Part shown: piece by piece, positions 51,893 through 63,089 of the stretch
Position numbering within the stretch: position 1 is the stretch's first letter
Layout: the number at the start of each line of letters is the position of its first letter
Assembly (NCBI GenBank): GCA_028564925.1
Contig: CM053032.1
Coordinates: 119,305,990 to 119,369,989 of the forward strand
Direction: 5' to 3'
DNA length: 64,000 nucleotides
Origin: Lithobates sylvaticus
Taxonomy: Eukaryota > Chordata > Amphibia > Anura > Ranidae
Translations under genes and position numbers: made by a program
Notes under the pieces: model-generated
Told to the model about the DNA's origin: nothing
What the model saw: only the letters and a program-made list of their open reading frames with translations
The model's database searches: none

Positions 51893-54557
51893 CTATATAG
51901 CACCCGTCCAGGACCCAACCTTGGCGTCCTGTACATATCCCCCCCTCTGCCTCAACGCGGAGGTGTTGGAGGCACCACTCGACATCATACAATGGACCCG
52001 GGAGAGGGCATCGGCGTTCTGATGCTGTCTCCCTGGTCTGTGCTCTACCACAAAATTGAACTCCTGGAGAGAAAGGAACCACCTTGTCACCCTGGCATTG
52101 GTGTTTTTGTTTTGCCTCATCCAGGTCAGTGGGGCATGGTCGGACACTAGGCGGAACCTTCTACCTAGGAGGAAATACCGTAAAGAGTCTAAAGCCCACT
52201 TGATGGCAAGACACTCCCGCTCCACCACCGCATAGTTTTTCTCCGCTGCCGTCAGCTTCCTACTTAGAAAAACTATGGGGTGCTCTTCCCCATTGATCAC
52301 TTGAGACAGGACTGCTCCTAGCCCTTCACTTGAAGCATCTGTCTGTACTACAAAATCCTTAGAAAAATCTGGAGCCACAAGCACTGGATCCTGGCACAAT
52401 GCCGTCTTAAGCTTCTGGAAAGCTTTTTCGGCATCGTCATTCCACTGTACCATCACTGACTTTCTGCCTTTGGTCAAGTCCATCAATGGTGCAGCAATGG
52501 TGGCAAAGTTGGGGACAAACCTCCGGTAGTAGCCAACTATGCCCAAAAACGCTCTGACCTGCTTCTTGGTTAGGGGGCGGGGCCAGTTCTGTATGGCTTC
52601 TACCTTACTCATTTGGGGCTTCACCAGCCCTCTACCCACAATGTACCCTAGGTACTTGGCTTCCTCTACCCCAATCGCGCACTTCTCCGGATTGATGGTG
52701 AATCCTGCTCTTCTCAAGGAGTCTACGACTGCCTGAACTCGGGGAAGATGGGACTCCCAATCAATGCTGAAAATGACTATGTCATCTAGGTAAACCGAAG
52801 CATACCGTTGATGTGGACGCAAAGTTTGGTCCATGGCCCTTTGGAATGTAGCGGGGGCAGAGTGTAGACCAAATGGCATTCTTTTGTACTGGAAGTGGCC
52901 TTCCGGGGTAGAGAAAGCTGTTTTCTCCCTGGCTTTCTTGGTCAGGGGAATCTGCCAATACCCTTTTGTGAGGTCTAGCGTGGTTATATACCTGGCTGGA
53001 CCTAACCTCTCAATTAGCTCATCTACCCGTGGCATTGGATAAGCATCAAACTTGGAGATTTCATTAAGTTTTCTAAAGTCGTTGCAGAAGCGGAGGGTGC
53101 CGTTGGGTTTGGGTACCAACACGATTGGACTCGACCACTCACTCTGCGACTCTTCAATGACTCCAAGCTCGAGCATTCTCTTGACCTCTTCAGACACTGC
53201 CACTCTATGAGCTTCTGGGATACGGTAAGGCTTTAACCGGATTTTTATACAGGGTTCCGTCACAATGTCATGCTCGATGACGTTGGTGAGACCCGGCAAC
53301 CCTGAAAACATGTCCCTATTTCTTTGCAGAAACTCTTTTGCTTGCTGGGTTTGGGGCTTAGTTAGGGTAGCAGCCACCTGCACCAGGTCGATTCCTGCAT
53401 GGTCCCCTGACTGTACCGCTACCACAGCGGATACCTGTTCTCTGTCTCTCCAGGGTTTCAACAGATTTACGTGATAGATCTGGTATGGTTTTCTTTTCCC
53501 TGGCTGGTGTACCTTGTAGTTCACCTCACCCACTTTTTCTATTACCTCAAACGGGCCTTGCCACCTGGCCAAGAACTTGCTCTCCACTGTGGGTATTAGG
53601 ACAGCCACCCGGTCTCCTACTTGAAACTGTCTAATTTTAGCCGATCTGTTATACACCCTTCTTTGGGCATCCTGAGCCTTCTGCATGTGCTCCCTCACCA
53701 GCGGCATCACCTTAGCCACCCTCTCTCGCATTTGAGAGATATGCTCTACCACGGTCTTGTGTGGTGAGGATTCACTTTCCCATGTTTCTTTGACTAGGTC
53801 AAGCAACCCCCGGGGCCTTCGTCCATACACTAACTCAAACGGTGAGAAGCCCGTGGACGCTTGTGGAACCTCCCGGATGGCAAACAAGAGGGCAGGGAGT
53901 AACATATCCCAATCCTTCCCGTCTTTCTGGACCACTCTTTTTAACATGGACTTTAGAGTTTTATTAAACCTCTCAACTAGGCCATCGGTCTGCGGGTGAT
54001 AGACGGACGTCCGCAACTGCTTGATCTGAAATAGTCTGCACAAGTCCGCCATCACCTTTGACATAAAAGGGGTGCCCTGGTCCGTAAGTATCTCCCTGGG
54101 GAATCCAGTTCGTGAAAACATTTGGAATAACTCCTTGGCAATGGCCTTAGAGGAAGCTTTCCTCAAAGGAACTGCTTCTGGATACCTGGTTGCGTAGTCT
54201 AGGATGACTAATATATATTGGTGCCCCCTTGCCGACTTTACCAGGGGTCCCACGAGATCCATGGCGATCCGCTCAAACGGAACCTCAATAATCGGCAAGG
54301 GTACCAGAGGGCCTTCTATAGTGTGGCCCTGGGGCAGTTAACTGGCAAATGGGACAAGATGCACAATATCTTTTAACCTCGGCCTTCACCCCTGGCCAGT
54401 AAAACCGGTCGGTTACCCTGGCCTCCGTTTTCTCTGCCCCCAAGTGTCCTCCCAGTGCGTCATTGTGGGCTAGGTCAAGTAGCATCCGCCTATATGGTTG
54501 GGGAACCAGTAACTGCTCTACAGTTTCCTCTCGGCTTTCAGCCACTCGATAAACCAA
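51893..54557 (-). pseudogene. Gmr1-like pol: integrase, then reverse transcriptase and RNase H (fossil)
   Basis: The integrase zinc region lies at 54,557-54,285 (HNDALGGHLGAEKT, CASCPICQL). A continuous 801-codon frame (54,298-51,893) then holds the integrase core (AMDLVGPL, LTDQGTPF, YHPQTDGLVERFNKTL) and a C-terminal SH3-like part (FQVGDRVAVLIP, ARWQGPFEVIEKV). Downstream in the same frame are RT (SEWSSPIVLVPKPNG, MPFGLHSAPATFQRAMD, SVYLDDIVIFS) and RNase H (VVQTDASSEGLGAVLSQ, SDHAPLTWM, GRQHQNADALSR). The frame ends inside the LTR. Confidence 0.92.
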
Positions 54558-54618
54558 ATCCCCCTTTAATGCAAAATGAGGAAACCTTTGATCTGCCCCT
54601 GGTATTTGTGGGACCCCA

Positions 54619-56393
54619 TCAACAACAGAAACCTGCTAACTGGGCGGTGCCAAACGCACCCCTGGGTACGTCCAGGTCTGGATGCACTGACCTTGAGGAT
54701 GTTTCCCCTTCACCCTCCTCAACTGGGAACTGCAACGGGGAGAGCTCCTCATCATCCTCCCCCAGCATAACCTGTAATGGGAAGGCTTCCCCCCCCTCAG
54801 AAGTCAACTCGGTATTGAGGCCTGAAACAGAAACATTGTCATTCAAATTAACATTCTCTGCAATATCCTTATTAGTGACAGGTATCTCTGTTTTAGAGGG
54901 GTGTGTTGTGGGGGTTTCAGGCCTAGACCCCTCAGACTCCATCTCTTCCAGGCCCAGTGTCCCCAGTTCTCCTGGCAGCCCCATCTGTGCCTGGTTCCAC
55001 AGTTCGAGAAATAGCGGACAGTCCCGCCCCACTATAATATCATGTATTAAACTGTTTACTACCCCAACCTCTTGTGTCACTGAGGTACGTCCATAAGAAA
55101 CCGTCACAGGAACCAGGGGGTACTCCCTGGTATCCCCATGGATACACACTACGCGCAGAGTTTTATTTACGGGGCCAAGTCTCCCAATCACCCTGGCATG
55201 TACCAGTGTTACCATGCTCCCGGAGTCTAGTAGGGCCCTGGCAGGAAGGTGGTTCACCCACACTTCACACTCGAACCGTCCTTCAGCCAGATCAAGATGA
55301 GCGGTACACGCTCTTTGCACATAGAAGGAGCTTCTCCGACCAGTCCCGCAATCCATCGGCTCCTCCTGAAGTGGGCATTGTGCCCGGGTATGCCCCCAGG
55401 ACCAACATCGCCAACACTGTAGGCCTCCCATCCTAGGGACAGGAACCAACCTTCGAGGTTCTGCAGAAGATGGTGCAGGGTTGCGGGTTCCAATGTCTAG
55501 CAGGGCTTCTCTCCTAGGTGCTGTGGCCGGTCTTGTTGCCCTTGGTGTGGGTTCCCGACGTTTGGCAGGCCCAAGCAGGTCCTCCACCACGGTGTACCTT
55601 TCAACCAACTCAACCAGCTGGTCAGCGGTTGCAGGGTCTCCATGGCTTACCCAGCGCTGTAGGTCATCTGGCAGGGACCGCAGGTACCAGTCCATCACCA
55701 CCCGTTCCACCATTTGTGGGCCTGACAGTTTTTCTGGCTGCAGCCATTTTTTAACCAGCTGTATCAGTTCATGCATTTGGGACCTGGGTGGTCGGTCAGG
55801 TTTGTACCGCCAGCGATGCACCCTCTGAGCCCGGACAGCCATGGTCACTCCTAGGCGGGCCAGGATCTCTGCCTTCAGATGCTCATAGTTGCTGATATGT
55901 TCAGTTGGGAGGTCAAAGTAGGCCTTTTGCGGGTCACCGGTGAGAAAAGGAGAGATAATGCCGGCCCATTGGTCACGGGGCCACCCCTCTCTCTCTGCTA
56001 TCCTCTCAAAGGTGGTGAGAAAGGCCTCTACGTCATCGCTGGGTGTAAGTTTTTGTGGCTGGCTCTCACAGACACTTGGTTGCCAACGGCAACGACCGAT
56101 TGTTCTCGTCCCTGACCCAGCCGCTGCACTGCCTCCTGTAAGGCAGTCACCTGTGCTTGAGTGGACTCCTGCTGAGCAGTAAACTGGGCGGCTAGCAACC
56201 GTGTGTTTTCCTGCTGTGCAGCTATAGCCTGTGCCAGGGCCTGCTGCTGCTGAGCCATCGCTTCCTCATGGCGACGGTTTGCGTCTGCTGAAGCTTGCTG
56301 CTGGGTCACGGTGGCTTGCGCCAAAGCCCTGATGACCTCCTCCATGCCTTTACCTGCTGTTTGCAGCGTCTGAGCTGACTTCACCCACGACAT
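54619..56393 (-). pseudogene. Gmr1-like gag and protease regions (fossil)
   Basis: The N-terminal part (56,393-56,028) is a Gln/Ala-rich coiled coil (NRRHEEAMAQQQQALAQAIA). The next part (55,848-54,619) holds a SCAN-like helical segment (HELIQLVKKWLQPEKLSGPQ, ERVVMDWYLRSLPDDLQRWV), a CCHC knuckle (CWRCWSWGHTRAQC) and a retropepsin-type active site (ARALLDSGSMVTLV). SCAN domains of vertebrate zinc-finger proteins are thought to derive from this kind of gag. The region is listed as part of the fossil element. Confidence 0.85.
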
Positions 56394-57080
56394 GCCATTG
56401 GTACACTGTCTCTTTAAATGTCAGTTTAGTTTTAAACGTTTTTTTGCGGCTGCAAATGCACATTTGCCAGCATCCAAGACACCAGTTGTGAACTTTGGGG
56501 ACAATAGCTCCACGGGATTAAGTGCATAAACCGTCAGTTTTATAATAAAAGACATTTATTTGTAAAAATCAAAAATAAGGCTTTCTTCAGTGCACAGGAA
56601 AAATACAAAAACAAAGTCCGCTTATCCTCAGCATAACAGAAAATCAGCTTATCTTCAGCACAAAAATAAAGTTTTAAGGAAAACACATACAGTTTTTCAG
56701 CAGGTTCTTTTAGCAGCCTCCAGACATCCACCCAGCTCAACCAACAGGTGTAATCACAACAACTCTTCCCTACTTCCTGTTTTATGAGCTGTCTTCCTGG
56801 AGGTCCTTAACCCCCTGTGCGCTGAATCACTGTGGTCAGGGAGGGAGGCTCTTTTCCCACCCGAATATCTCTTCAGAGCCTCCCAAATTCCGGGTCCCAA
56901 ATAACTTATTATCAACCTAGAGAGGACTGCGAGTCAGTCCTCCTGCTCGGCTACTCCCGGAACCCCTCACCCATTTTGGGTGACCCCCTGAGCAACGCTG
57001 CGATTCCTTTAAAGGGCCCACAGCCCAAATACTGGTGCTATATAGCACCCGTCCAGGACCCAACCTTGGCGTCCTGTACA

Positions 57081-57175
57081 ATATATATATTTGTGTATGT
57101 ATGTGTGTATGTATGTGTATATATAGCGCTGGTATTTTTGTCTACTAATGTAATGCAATGTTAACCTATGAGCAG
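57081..57175. repeat. TA/TGTA simple repeat and short spacer
   Basis: TA and TATG repeats continue the microsatellite split by the Gmr1-like element, followed by about 45 bp of unassigned sequence. Confidence 0.7.
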
Positions 57176-58134
57176 TGTTATAATTTAGTATTTGGCATCA
57201 TCTAGTGACCTATACTGGAAATGGACTTTTCTTTTCTAGAGTATTAGAAATATAACAGGAAGTGACTGTTGTTTACATTTTACTATGACCTACCCACCCA
57301 GAATGCCAAGTGACCTACCCACGATCACTCAGTACTGAACTGAATGCTGGGTAGGCTATAAAAGAGCCTGTGCGGCCATTTTCTTTCTCTTCTGGATGCG
57401 TGGCCTGCCTACAAGGACCTGTGAGGAGGTTTCCAGAGAGCGCGGCCTACACCCACTGCGGAGCGGAACAACTAGAGACTCTGCCTTATATCTGTGTGCT
57501 GGAAAGACTGTGTGACCGGATCGGGAAGGATCCAGAGACACCTGTCGGAGCCATCAGAGGGTCCCGGTTCATCTTGCAGAGCAGAGTGGTTTGACGGCGC
57601 CGGCTGGCGCAAAGCAAGACTGAGTGCACCGGAGCGGAGCTGTTCTATTCTCCAGGCCTAGTTGGGTGAGAGGGCTGCCGCCCATAGTTTCTTAGTTTCT
57701 TAACGCACTCAGGGGTTATCTAAGACAATTTTATGTTACCAACTGTTGTGAATACCTATTGTGCTGTTGCATTACTTTTGTGTGACAGTGCATTCCTGTA
57801 ATTACTATTTTATACCAGTTCCAGTAAAGATACGTTCCTGGTTAAGTACAATTGAGTGTTGTTCCTTTTCCAGCAGGTGGAACATCGGATACCCAGGTAA
57901 TAACAAAGGTATACTGTTGTTATATTGCACATTGTGGGGTTATCCTTTACTATTAGCTTCACACCAACATTGCACCACAGCTGTGTCAAGGGGATTGAGC
58001 CAAGTCAGTGGGGGTTTAATAGCAGGGTGCAGGCTCAATTAAATTCAGCAGCTCCTTCGGGGGTCAGTGCTACACATGGGGGCTCGGCCGGGATCCTGTC
58101 ACTCTGCAAGCAAGCCCGCCTCCTTGGTGCCAGT

Positions 58135-59980
58135 ATGGACCACATCACAGTGGTCCAGTGGTGTGAAGCAGAAGGCTCACACGCTCAGAAGGCAAGCGTG
58201 GCAATTGAAGACTGGGAGGAAAAACAGGTTAAAGACATTGTACAGGCATTGTCCCCAGATAGGAAGGCCTATGTGATCGCAGTGAGACAAGACTACAGAA
58301 CCTCTTGCACTTATGCACTACTAGAGTGGAGGAGAGGTGTCCCTGAAAATTTCCAAGGTACTAGTGTGAAGCTGTCTGACAGAACCAAATTTTGCCTGAC
58401 ACACCCAGAGAGACCAGGTGAAAGCCCTACCAGTTCTACACAGGTGAAGTCAGTCAAAGCAAAAGTTCCCTCCCGGTCACGTCTGACCACAATTGAACCA
58501 GAGCTCCTTACAGCCTTAGGGAACTTTGTGGTGAAATGCCAGAAGGGAAACCCTGCATACCCTGGAAATGCATACCAGAAACTCAGCATTTTCCCTGGAA
58601 GGCAGCCCGTACCCCCAGAGGAAGTCAAGATTGAAGAATGGTTGGAGCAGAACACACAAGCCCTGGATGAATGGGACATTAATGAAACGCACAAGAAACA
58701 GAGGATCGCTGAGAGCTTAAGAGGGCCTGCTTCAGAAGCTATCCGAAATTTTTTTTTTTTCACCGCCTTCAGGCTTTCTAAGGGTGTAATTTTTTATTTC
58801 ACTTCTCACTGCCAATCACAGTTTCGGAGGCCATGGAATGCCAGATGGCATAAAACCCCCAAAATGACCCCATTTTGGAAAGTAGACACCCCAAGCTATT
58901 TGCTGAGAGGTATTTTGAGTATTTTGCAGATCTCGCTTTTTGTGACAAAGTTTTGAAAATTGAAAAAAGAAAAAAATCTTTTTTTTTTTCTTTACTTCAA
59001 TCATTTTCAAAAACAAATGATAGCTGTAAAATACTCAACATGCCTCTCAACAAATAGCTTGGGGTGTCTACTTTCCAAAATGGGGTCATTTGGGGGGGTT
59101 TTTTTTTGTGCCATTTTGGCATTTTATGGCCTTCGAAACGGTGATAGGTAGTGAGGAGTGAAATCAATAAATTTGCACAAACCAATAAATATACGCTTAT
59201 TGGCATTTTTTTTGGGTTTCGGGGCCCCGTACGCGGCTAGGCTCCCAAAAATTCCCACACAGATTTTTTTTATCAAAAAGTAGAAAATCTCTTTTTTTTT
59301 CAAAATTTTCGCTCTTTTTCCGTTTATATCGCAAAAAAATAAAATCACAGAGGCAATCAAATACCATCAAAAGAAAGCTCTATTTGTGGGAAGAAAAGGA
59401 CGCAAATTTCGTTTGGTTACAAAATTGCATGACCGCGCAATTACCAGTTAAAGTAGTGCAGTGCGAAATTGAAAAAAGACCTCTGGTCCTTTGGCTGCCA
59501 AATGGTCCGGGGCTGAAGAGGGCCTGCTTCAGAAGCTATCCGAAATTTGAAGCACGGCAAGCGAAACTGCGTGGCTCAGGACTACTAAGACATCCTGCAG
59601 GATGTGTTTGGACGAACAGAGAAGGTTTCTGACCTAATCTACCAATTGGAACACACTTATTAAAAAAGCTGTCAGATTACATGAGGCGTTTGGACAAGAT
59701 CATACATCAGATTTTGTTAAAGGGACTAGACCCCCGGGAAGTGGATGAAATCCGAGCAAAGCAAGTACTGAGGGGTGCCCAACCATTGGACCCCATCATG
59801 CTCCAATTAAGAACCCGTCAAGATGGTGGCATCCTGAAGTACCCGGATCTGATCAGAATTGTGCACGAAGAGGAGGCCATCTTTGAGAGGAAAAAGTCCA
59901 AAGACCAAAATCAGTTGTTGGAGTCAGGACGGCTAGTGCAACTAATATCGGAGACAACCTGTCCCCTTCATCGTCCTTGA
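58135..59980 (+). pseudogene. PNMA-like gag region (fossil, with insert)
   Basis: The N-terminal part (58,135-58,751) starts MDHITVVQWCEAEGSHAQKA and has an RRM-like half domain. The capsid-like part follows (KLSIFPGRQPVPPEEVKIEE, KKQRIAESLRGPASEAIR). Beyond the insert, the C-terminal capsid-like part includes RRLDKIIHQILLKGLDPREV and YPDLIRIVHEEEAIFERK. PNMA host proteins share this layout. It belongs to the fossil element at 57,176. Confidence 0.8.
58752..59515 (-). mobile_element. Probable retrocopy of a piggyBac 3' domain, 764 bp
   Basis: The insert is flanked by a perfect 33-bp direct repeat (58,719-58,751 and 59,516-59,548, starting AAGAGGGCCTGCTTCAGAAG). Its content is piggyBac 3' noncoding DNA (compare 11,500-11,760 and 12,770-13,080), but it lacks the CCACTT terminus and TTAA. 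On the minus strand it ends in at least nine A's at 58,760-58,752, and AATAAA lies about 32 bases before (58,798-58,793). Tail, signal and long target duplication point to LINE-mediated copying of an antisense transcript. This is inferred from structure. Confidence 0.68.
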
Positions 59981-60429
59981 GACCGACAGACAGGAAGAGG
60001 ATAAAGGTCTGGAAGTAATCCCAGAAGTGTTGTCGACCAAGGCACTTAAGAGATGCAAAGGGAGAGTATCAGTCAGTGTCTGAAACACAACAGCCTCACC
60101 TGTGAAGGTGCCAGCCAGAGTGCTGCTGGGACAGGTCAGTCAAGCAACCCCAGTCTCACCGTGGGGTATCATGGGAGAACAAGGCAGAGAGATTACCCTG
60201 GAAGAGTTCTACCCAAAGAACACACCCCTTTCACCTGCTTGGATGGAGAGGGCCAAAACTCAGCTTATGAAGTGGAGAACTGCTTTCTCAAAAAGATTTG
60301 GTTGGAGGAAGATAAACCCTTCCGAGAGAGTCAGACAGATCCCACTGGGAGATCTCGAAGACCTGAGAGAACAGCTGGCTAAGCTGAAGAGGACAGGGAT
60401 TATCAGAGTCCCGGAGTCCATATGCCTCC

Positions 60430-62480
60430 CCAATAGTGGTAGTGAGGAAGAAGAATGGGTCATTACGGCTGTGTATTGACTACAGGACACTGAACCGAAG
60501 GACCATTCCCGACCAGTACACCACACCTCGGATAGAGGATGCCTTAATGAGACCGTCAGGGGCGAAGTGGTTCAGCGTGCTGGATCTGAAAAGTGGATAT
60601 TACCAGATCCCCATGTGTCCTGAAGATAGGGAGAAGACCGCTTTCATTACCCCTGTAGGATTCTTCGAATTTGATCGGATGCCACAAGGCGTGTCTGGGG
60701 CCCCCGGCAACATTCCAGAGATTGATGAAGACTGTGGGTGACATGAACTTGATTGAGGTGTTGGTGTATCTGGATGATGTCATAGTGTTTGGCTGAACAC
60801 TAGAAGAACACGAAGAGCGCCTAGAGAAAGTCTTGAAGAGAGTTCATGATGAAGGCCTGAAGCTCTCGATGTAAAGGGCCAAGTCTATCAACCCTCAATA
60901 AACTACGTAGGGCACATTGTGTCTGCAGAAGGAGTGGCTACAGATCCTAAGAAGCTGGAAGCTGTCGCCTCTTGGCCCAGACCCACAAATGTGACCGAAA
61001 TTAGATCATTCCTAGGCTTCTGTTCATATTACCAGAGGTTTGTAGAAGGGTTTTCCAAAAAAGCTCACCCACTTGCTGAGCTTTTGAAGAACCAGGAGGA
61101 GGCTGGTACAGACTCAGAAAAACCTGGAAGACCAAAAGAGGGACCCAAGAGGAAGAGAGTCCATCCAAGACCAGTGGACTCCGCGATGCGAAGAAACCTT
61201 CAGACAGCTCAAGTGGAGCCTTACCACTGCTCCGGTCTTGGCCTATGCAGACCCACCAAACCATATGAACTGCGCGTGGATGACAGCCGAGACGGGCTAG
61301 GCGGAGTGCTCTACACAGTGCTAAGAACATGACGGGCATCTGAGGCCCATTGCCTATGTGAGCAGAAGTCTAATCCCTGCTGAGAGGAACTACCCTACTC
61401 ACAAACTTGAATTTCTGGCCTTGAAGTGGACCCAACTTACCCCTGAAGGAGTAAGAGCATTCTGTGAAGTGACAGAACAGCAAGGAAAAGGAGGAGCCAG
61501 AGCTGAAGAAGTTGGAGTGTTCCTAAGTGCTACTGTAACATCTCTCAGATTGTACAGGAGGGTCTACCTAAGCTATCTAAAAAAGGCCTCCGGAGAGATC
61601 AACAGGAAGATCCACTTTGTGGCTTGGTGTTGAAGGCTTTGGAGAGTCAACATTCTGATCTACTGCTCAAGAGCACCCAGAAAGAAACTCGCCTACTACA
61701 CAAAGAGTGGGATCGGTTGCAGCTACAAGGGATGGTCTACCGAATGGGCCCCTCTGAAGATCCCGAAGAGAAGTGGCAACTGTTTCTGCCAGAGAAACAT
61801 AGGGAGAGAGTACTGATCACCTTGCATGATCACCATGGCCATCTGGGATCAGAAAGGACTCTTCAACTTGTAAGGGACAGGTTCTACTGGTCTTACATGA
61901 GGACCGAAGTGGAGAACTACTGTCATTCCTGCCTCAGGTGTATACAGCAGAAGACCTTGCCCCAGCGAGCCGCCCCAATGGCCCACCTAGAGAGCCAAGG
62001 GCCTATGGATCTGGTCTGCATAGACTTCCTATGTTTGGAATCCGACCTGAGTGGACAAGGAAACATCTTAGTAGTCACAGATCACTTCACCCGCTATGCT
62101 CAGGCGTTTTCCACTAAAGATCAGCAAGCAGCTACAGTGGCAAAGACTCTGGTGGAAAAGTTCTTCATCCATTATGGCCTACCTCAACAGATCCATTCAG
62201 ACCAGGGGAGAGACTTTGAGAGCACTCTGATCAAAAGACTGTTGGATCTACTAGGCATCCAGAAGTCTAGAACTACTCCCTATCACCCACAAGAAGACCC
62301 TCAACCAGAGAGGTTTAACAGAACTCTTCTCCACATGCTGGGGACTTTGACTTTTGAACAAAAACCACATTGGAGCAAGCACATCAGTGCTTTGGTACGT
62401 GCTTGCAACAGCACCAAGAGTGATGCTACCAGATATTCACCCTACAGGCTGATGTTAGGGCGTGAAGCCAGACTGCTGAT
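60430..62480 (+). pseudogene. PNMA-gag Gypsy pol: RT, RNase H, integrase (fossil)
   Basis: RT pieces include KKNGSLRLCIDYRTLNRRTI, VLDLKSGYYQIPM and YLDDVIVFG. RNase H has YELRVDDSRDGLGGVLY. The integrase has the zinc region (HDHHGHLGSERTLQ, CHSCLRCIQ) and core (DLVCIDFLCLE, IHSDQGRDFEST, YHPQEDPQPERFNRTL). It is decayed and ends at about 62,480. Confidence 0.85.
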
Positions 62481-62880
62481 ACATACAGTGCACCCATAGT
62501 TGCTATTAGACTTCTGGTGGTGTACACAATACTGTGCACCCATAGTGCAGTTGCTACTACTTTTCTGGTGGTGTACACAGTACACAATACAGTGTAGTGT
62601 GGTGTTGCAAAACACAATCCCCTTCATGTCCGGAAGGCCACCAAGGAGAGGCAGACTCTCACAGGCCACTAAAAGAGGGCAAGCAGGCTCTGTGTCTACA
62701 GTTCACAGTGCTGGACATGGTGCATCTCCTGCAAGAGGCCGTGGGGTACGCATTTAATGATATACACAGACTAGATGGGAGGTTAACGCACACTTTTATG
62801 GGAGAGCAACCATCAGAATGGAACCTTGGTGCAAAGGTTAATTATGGGAAAGGTCTGCATTTTACCTGTAACTAAATAAG
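62480..62880 (+). mobile_element. hAT fragment, same family as 33,905-40,967
   Basis: Two tandem units with GTGCACCCATAG and TTCTGGTGGTGTACACA lie before a coding start MSGRPPRRGRLSQATKRGQA that matches MSGRPTRRGRQSRGNKRGQA of the hAT at 39,735 (opposite strand). No ends or target duplication are seen. It marks the point where the Gypsy fossil was cut. Confidence 0.75.
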
Positions 62881-62892
62881 TTTGCAGATTAA

Positions 62893-63088
62893 CCACTTCT
62901 TCCCCGGAAGGATTTACCCCCTTCCTGACCAGAGCGTTTTTTGCGATTCGGCACTGCGTCGCTTTAACTGACAATTGCGCGGTCGTGCGACGTGGCTCCC
63001 AAACAAAATTGGCATCCTTTTTTTCCCACAAATAGAGCTTTCTTTTGGTGGTATTTGATTTATTTTTTGTGCTATAAACAAAAAAAGA
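62893..63088 (-). mobile_element. piggyBac-family fragment, 3' domain reversed
   Basis: TTAA at 62,889-62,892 and terminus CCACTTCTTCCCCGG are followed by the reversed 3' domain (TGACAATTGCGCGGTCGTGC, CCACAAATAGAGCTTTCTTT, GGTGGTATTTGAT). It is cut off at about 63,088 by BEL sequence. Confidence 0.75.
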
Positions 63089-63089
63089 G

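Larger units (their letters stand above)
51341..57080 (-). mobile_element. Gmr1-like Gypsy LTR retrotransposon, young, nearly whole
   Basis: LTRs lie at 51,341-51,935 and 56,488-57,080 (595 and 593 bp). In element sense they begin TGTACAGGACGCC and end AAAGTTCAC. They differ by three substitutions and one 2-bp indel, so the insertion is very recent. A purine tract (GCAGAGGGGGGGATA) abuts the 3' LTR and a candidate primer site (TGGTGTCTTGGATGC) follows the 5' LTR. Parts in order are gag with coiled coil, SCAN-like segment and CCHC knuckle; protease; integrase; reverse transcriptase; RNase H. Integrase before RT is the hallmark of the Gmr1 clade. There are about three breaks in the coding region. 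Confidence 0.93.
57176..62480 (+). mobile_element. Gypsy LTR retrotransposon fossil with PNMA-like gag, 3' end missing
   Basis: A probable 5' LTR at 57,176-58,076 has GCTATAAAAGAG at about 57,354. The primer site TGGGGGCTCGGCCGGGA at 58,077-58,093 is close to the tRNA-Pro site of many retroviruses. Gag starts at 58,135 and resembles vertebrate PNMA proteins. Reverse transcriptase (60,430-60,790), RNase H (about 61,250-61,330) and integrase (61,620-62,480) follow in the usual Gypsy order. The 3' LTR is absent; hAT sequence begins at 62,480. A 764-bp insert sits in gag. The copy is old and broken in many places. The family matches the Barthez-type Gypsy group from which PNMA genes are thought to come. 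Confidence 0.82.
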
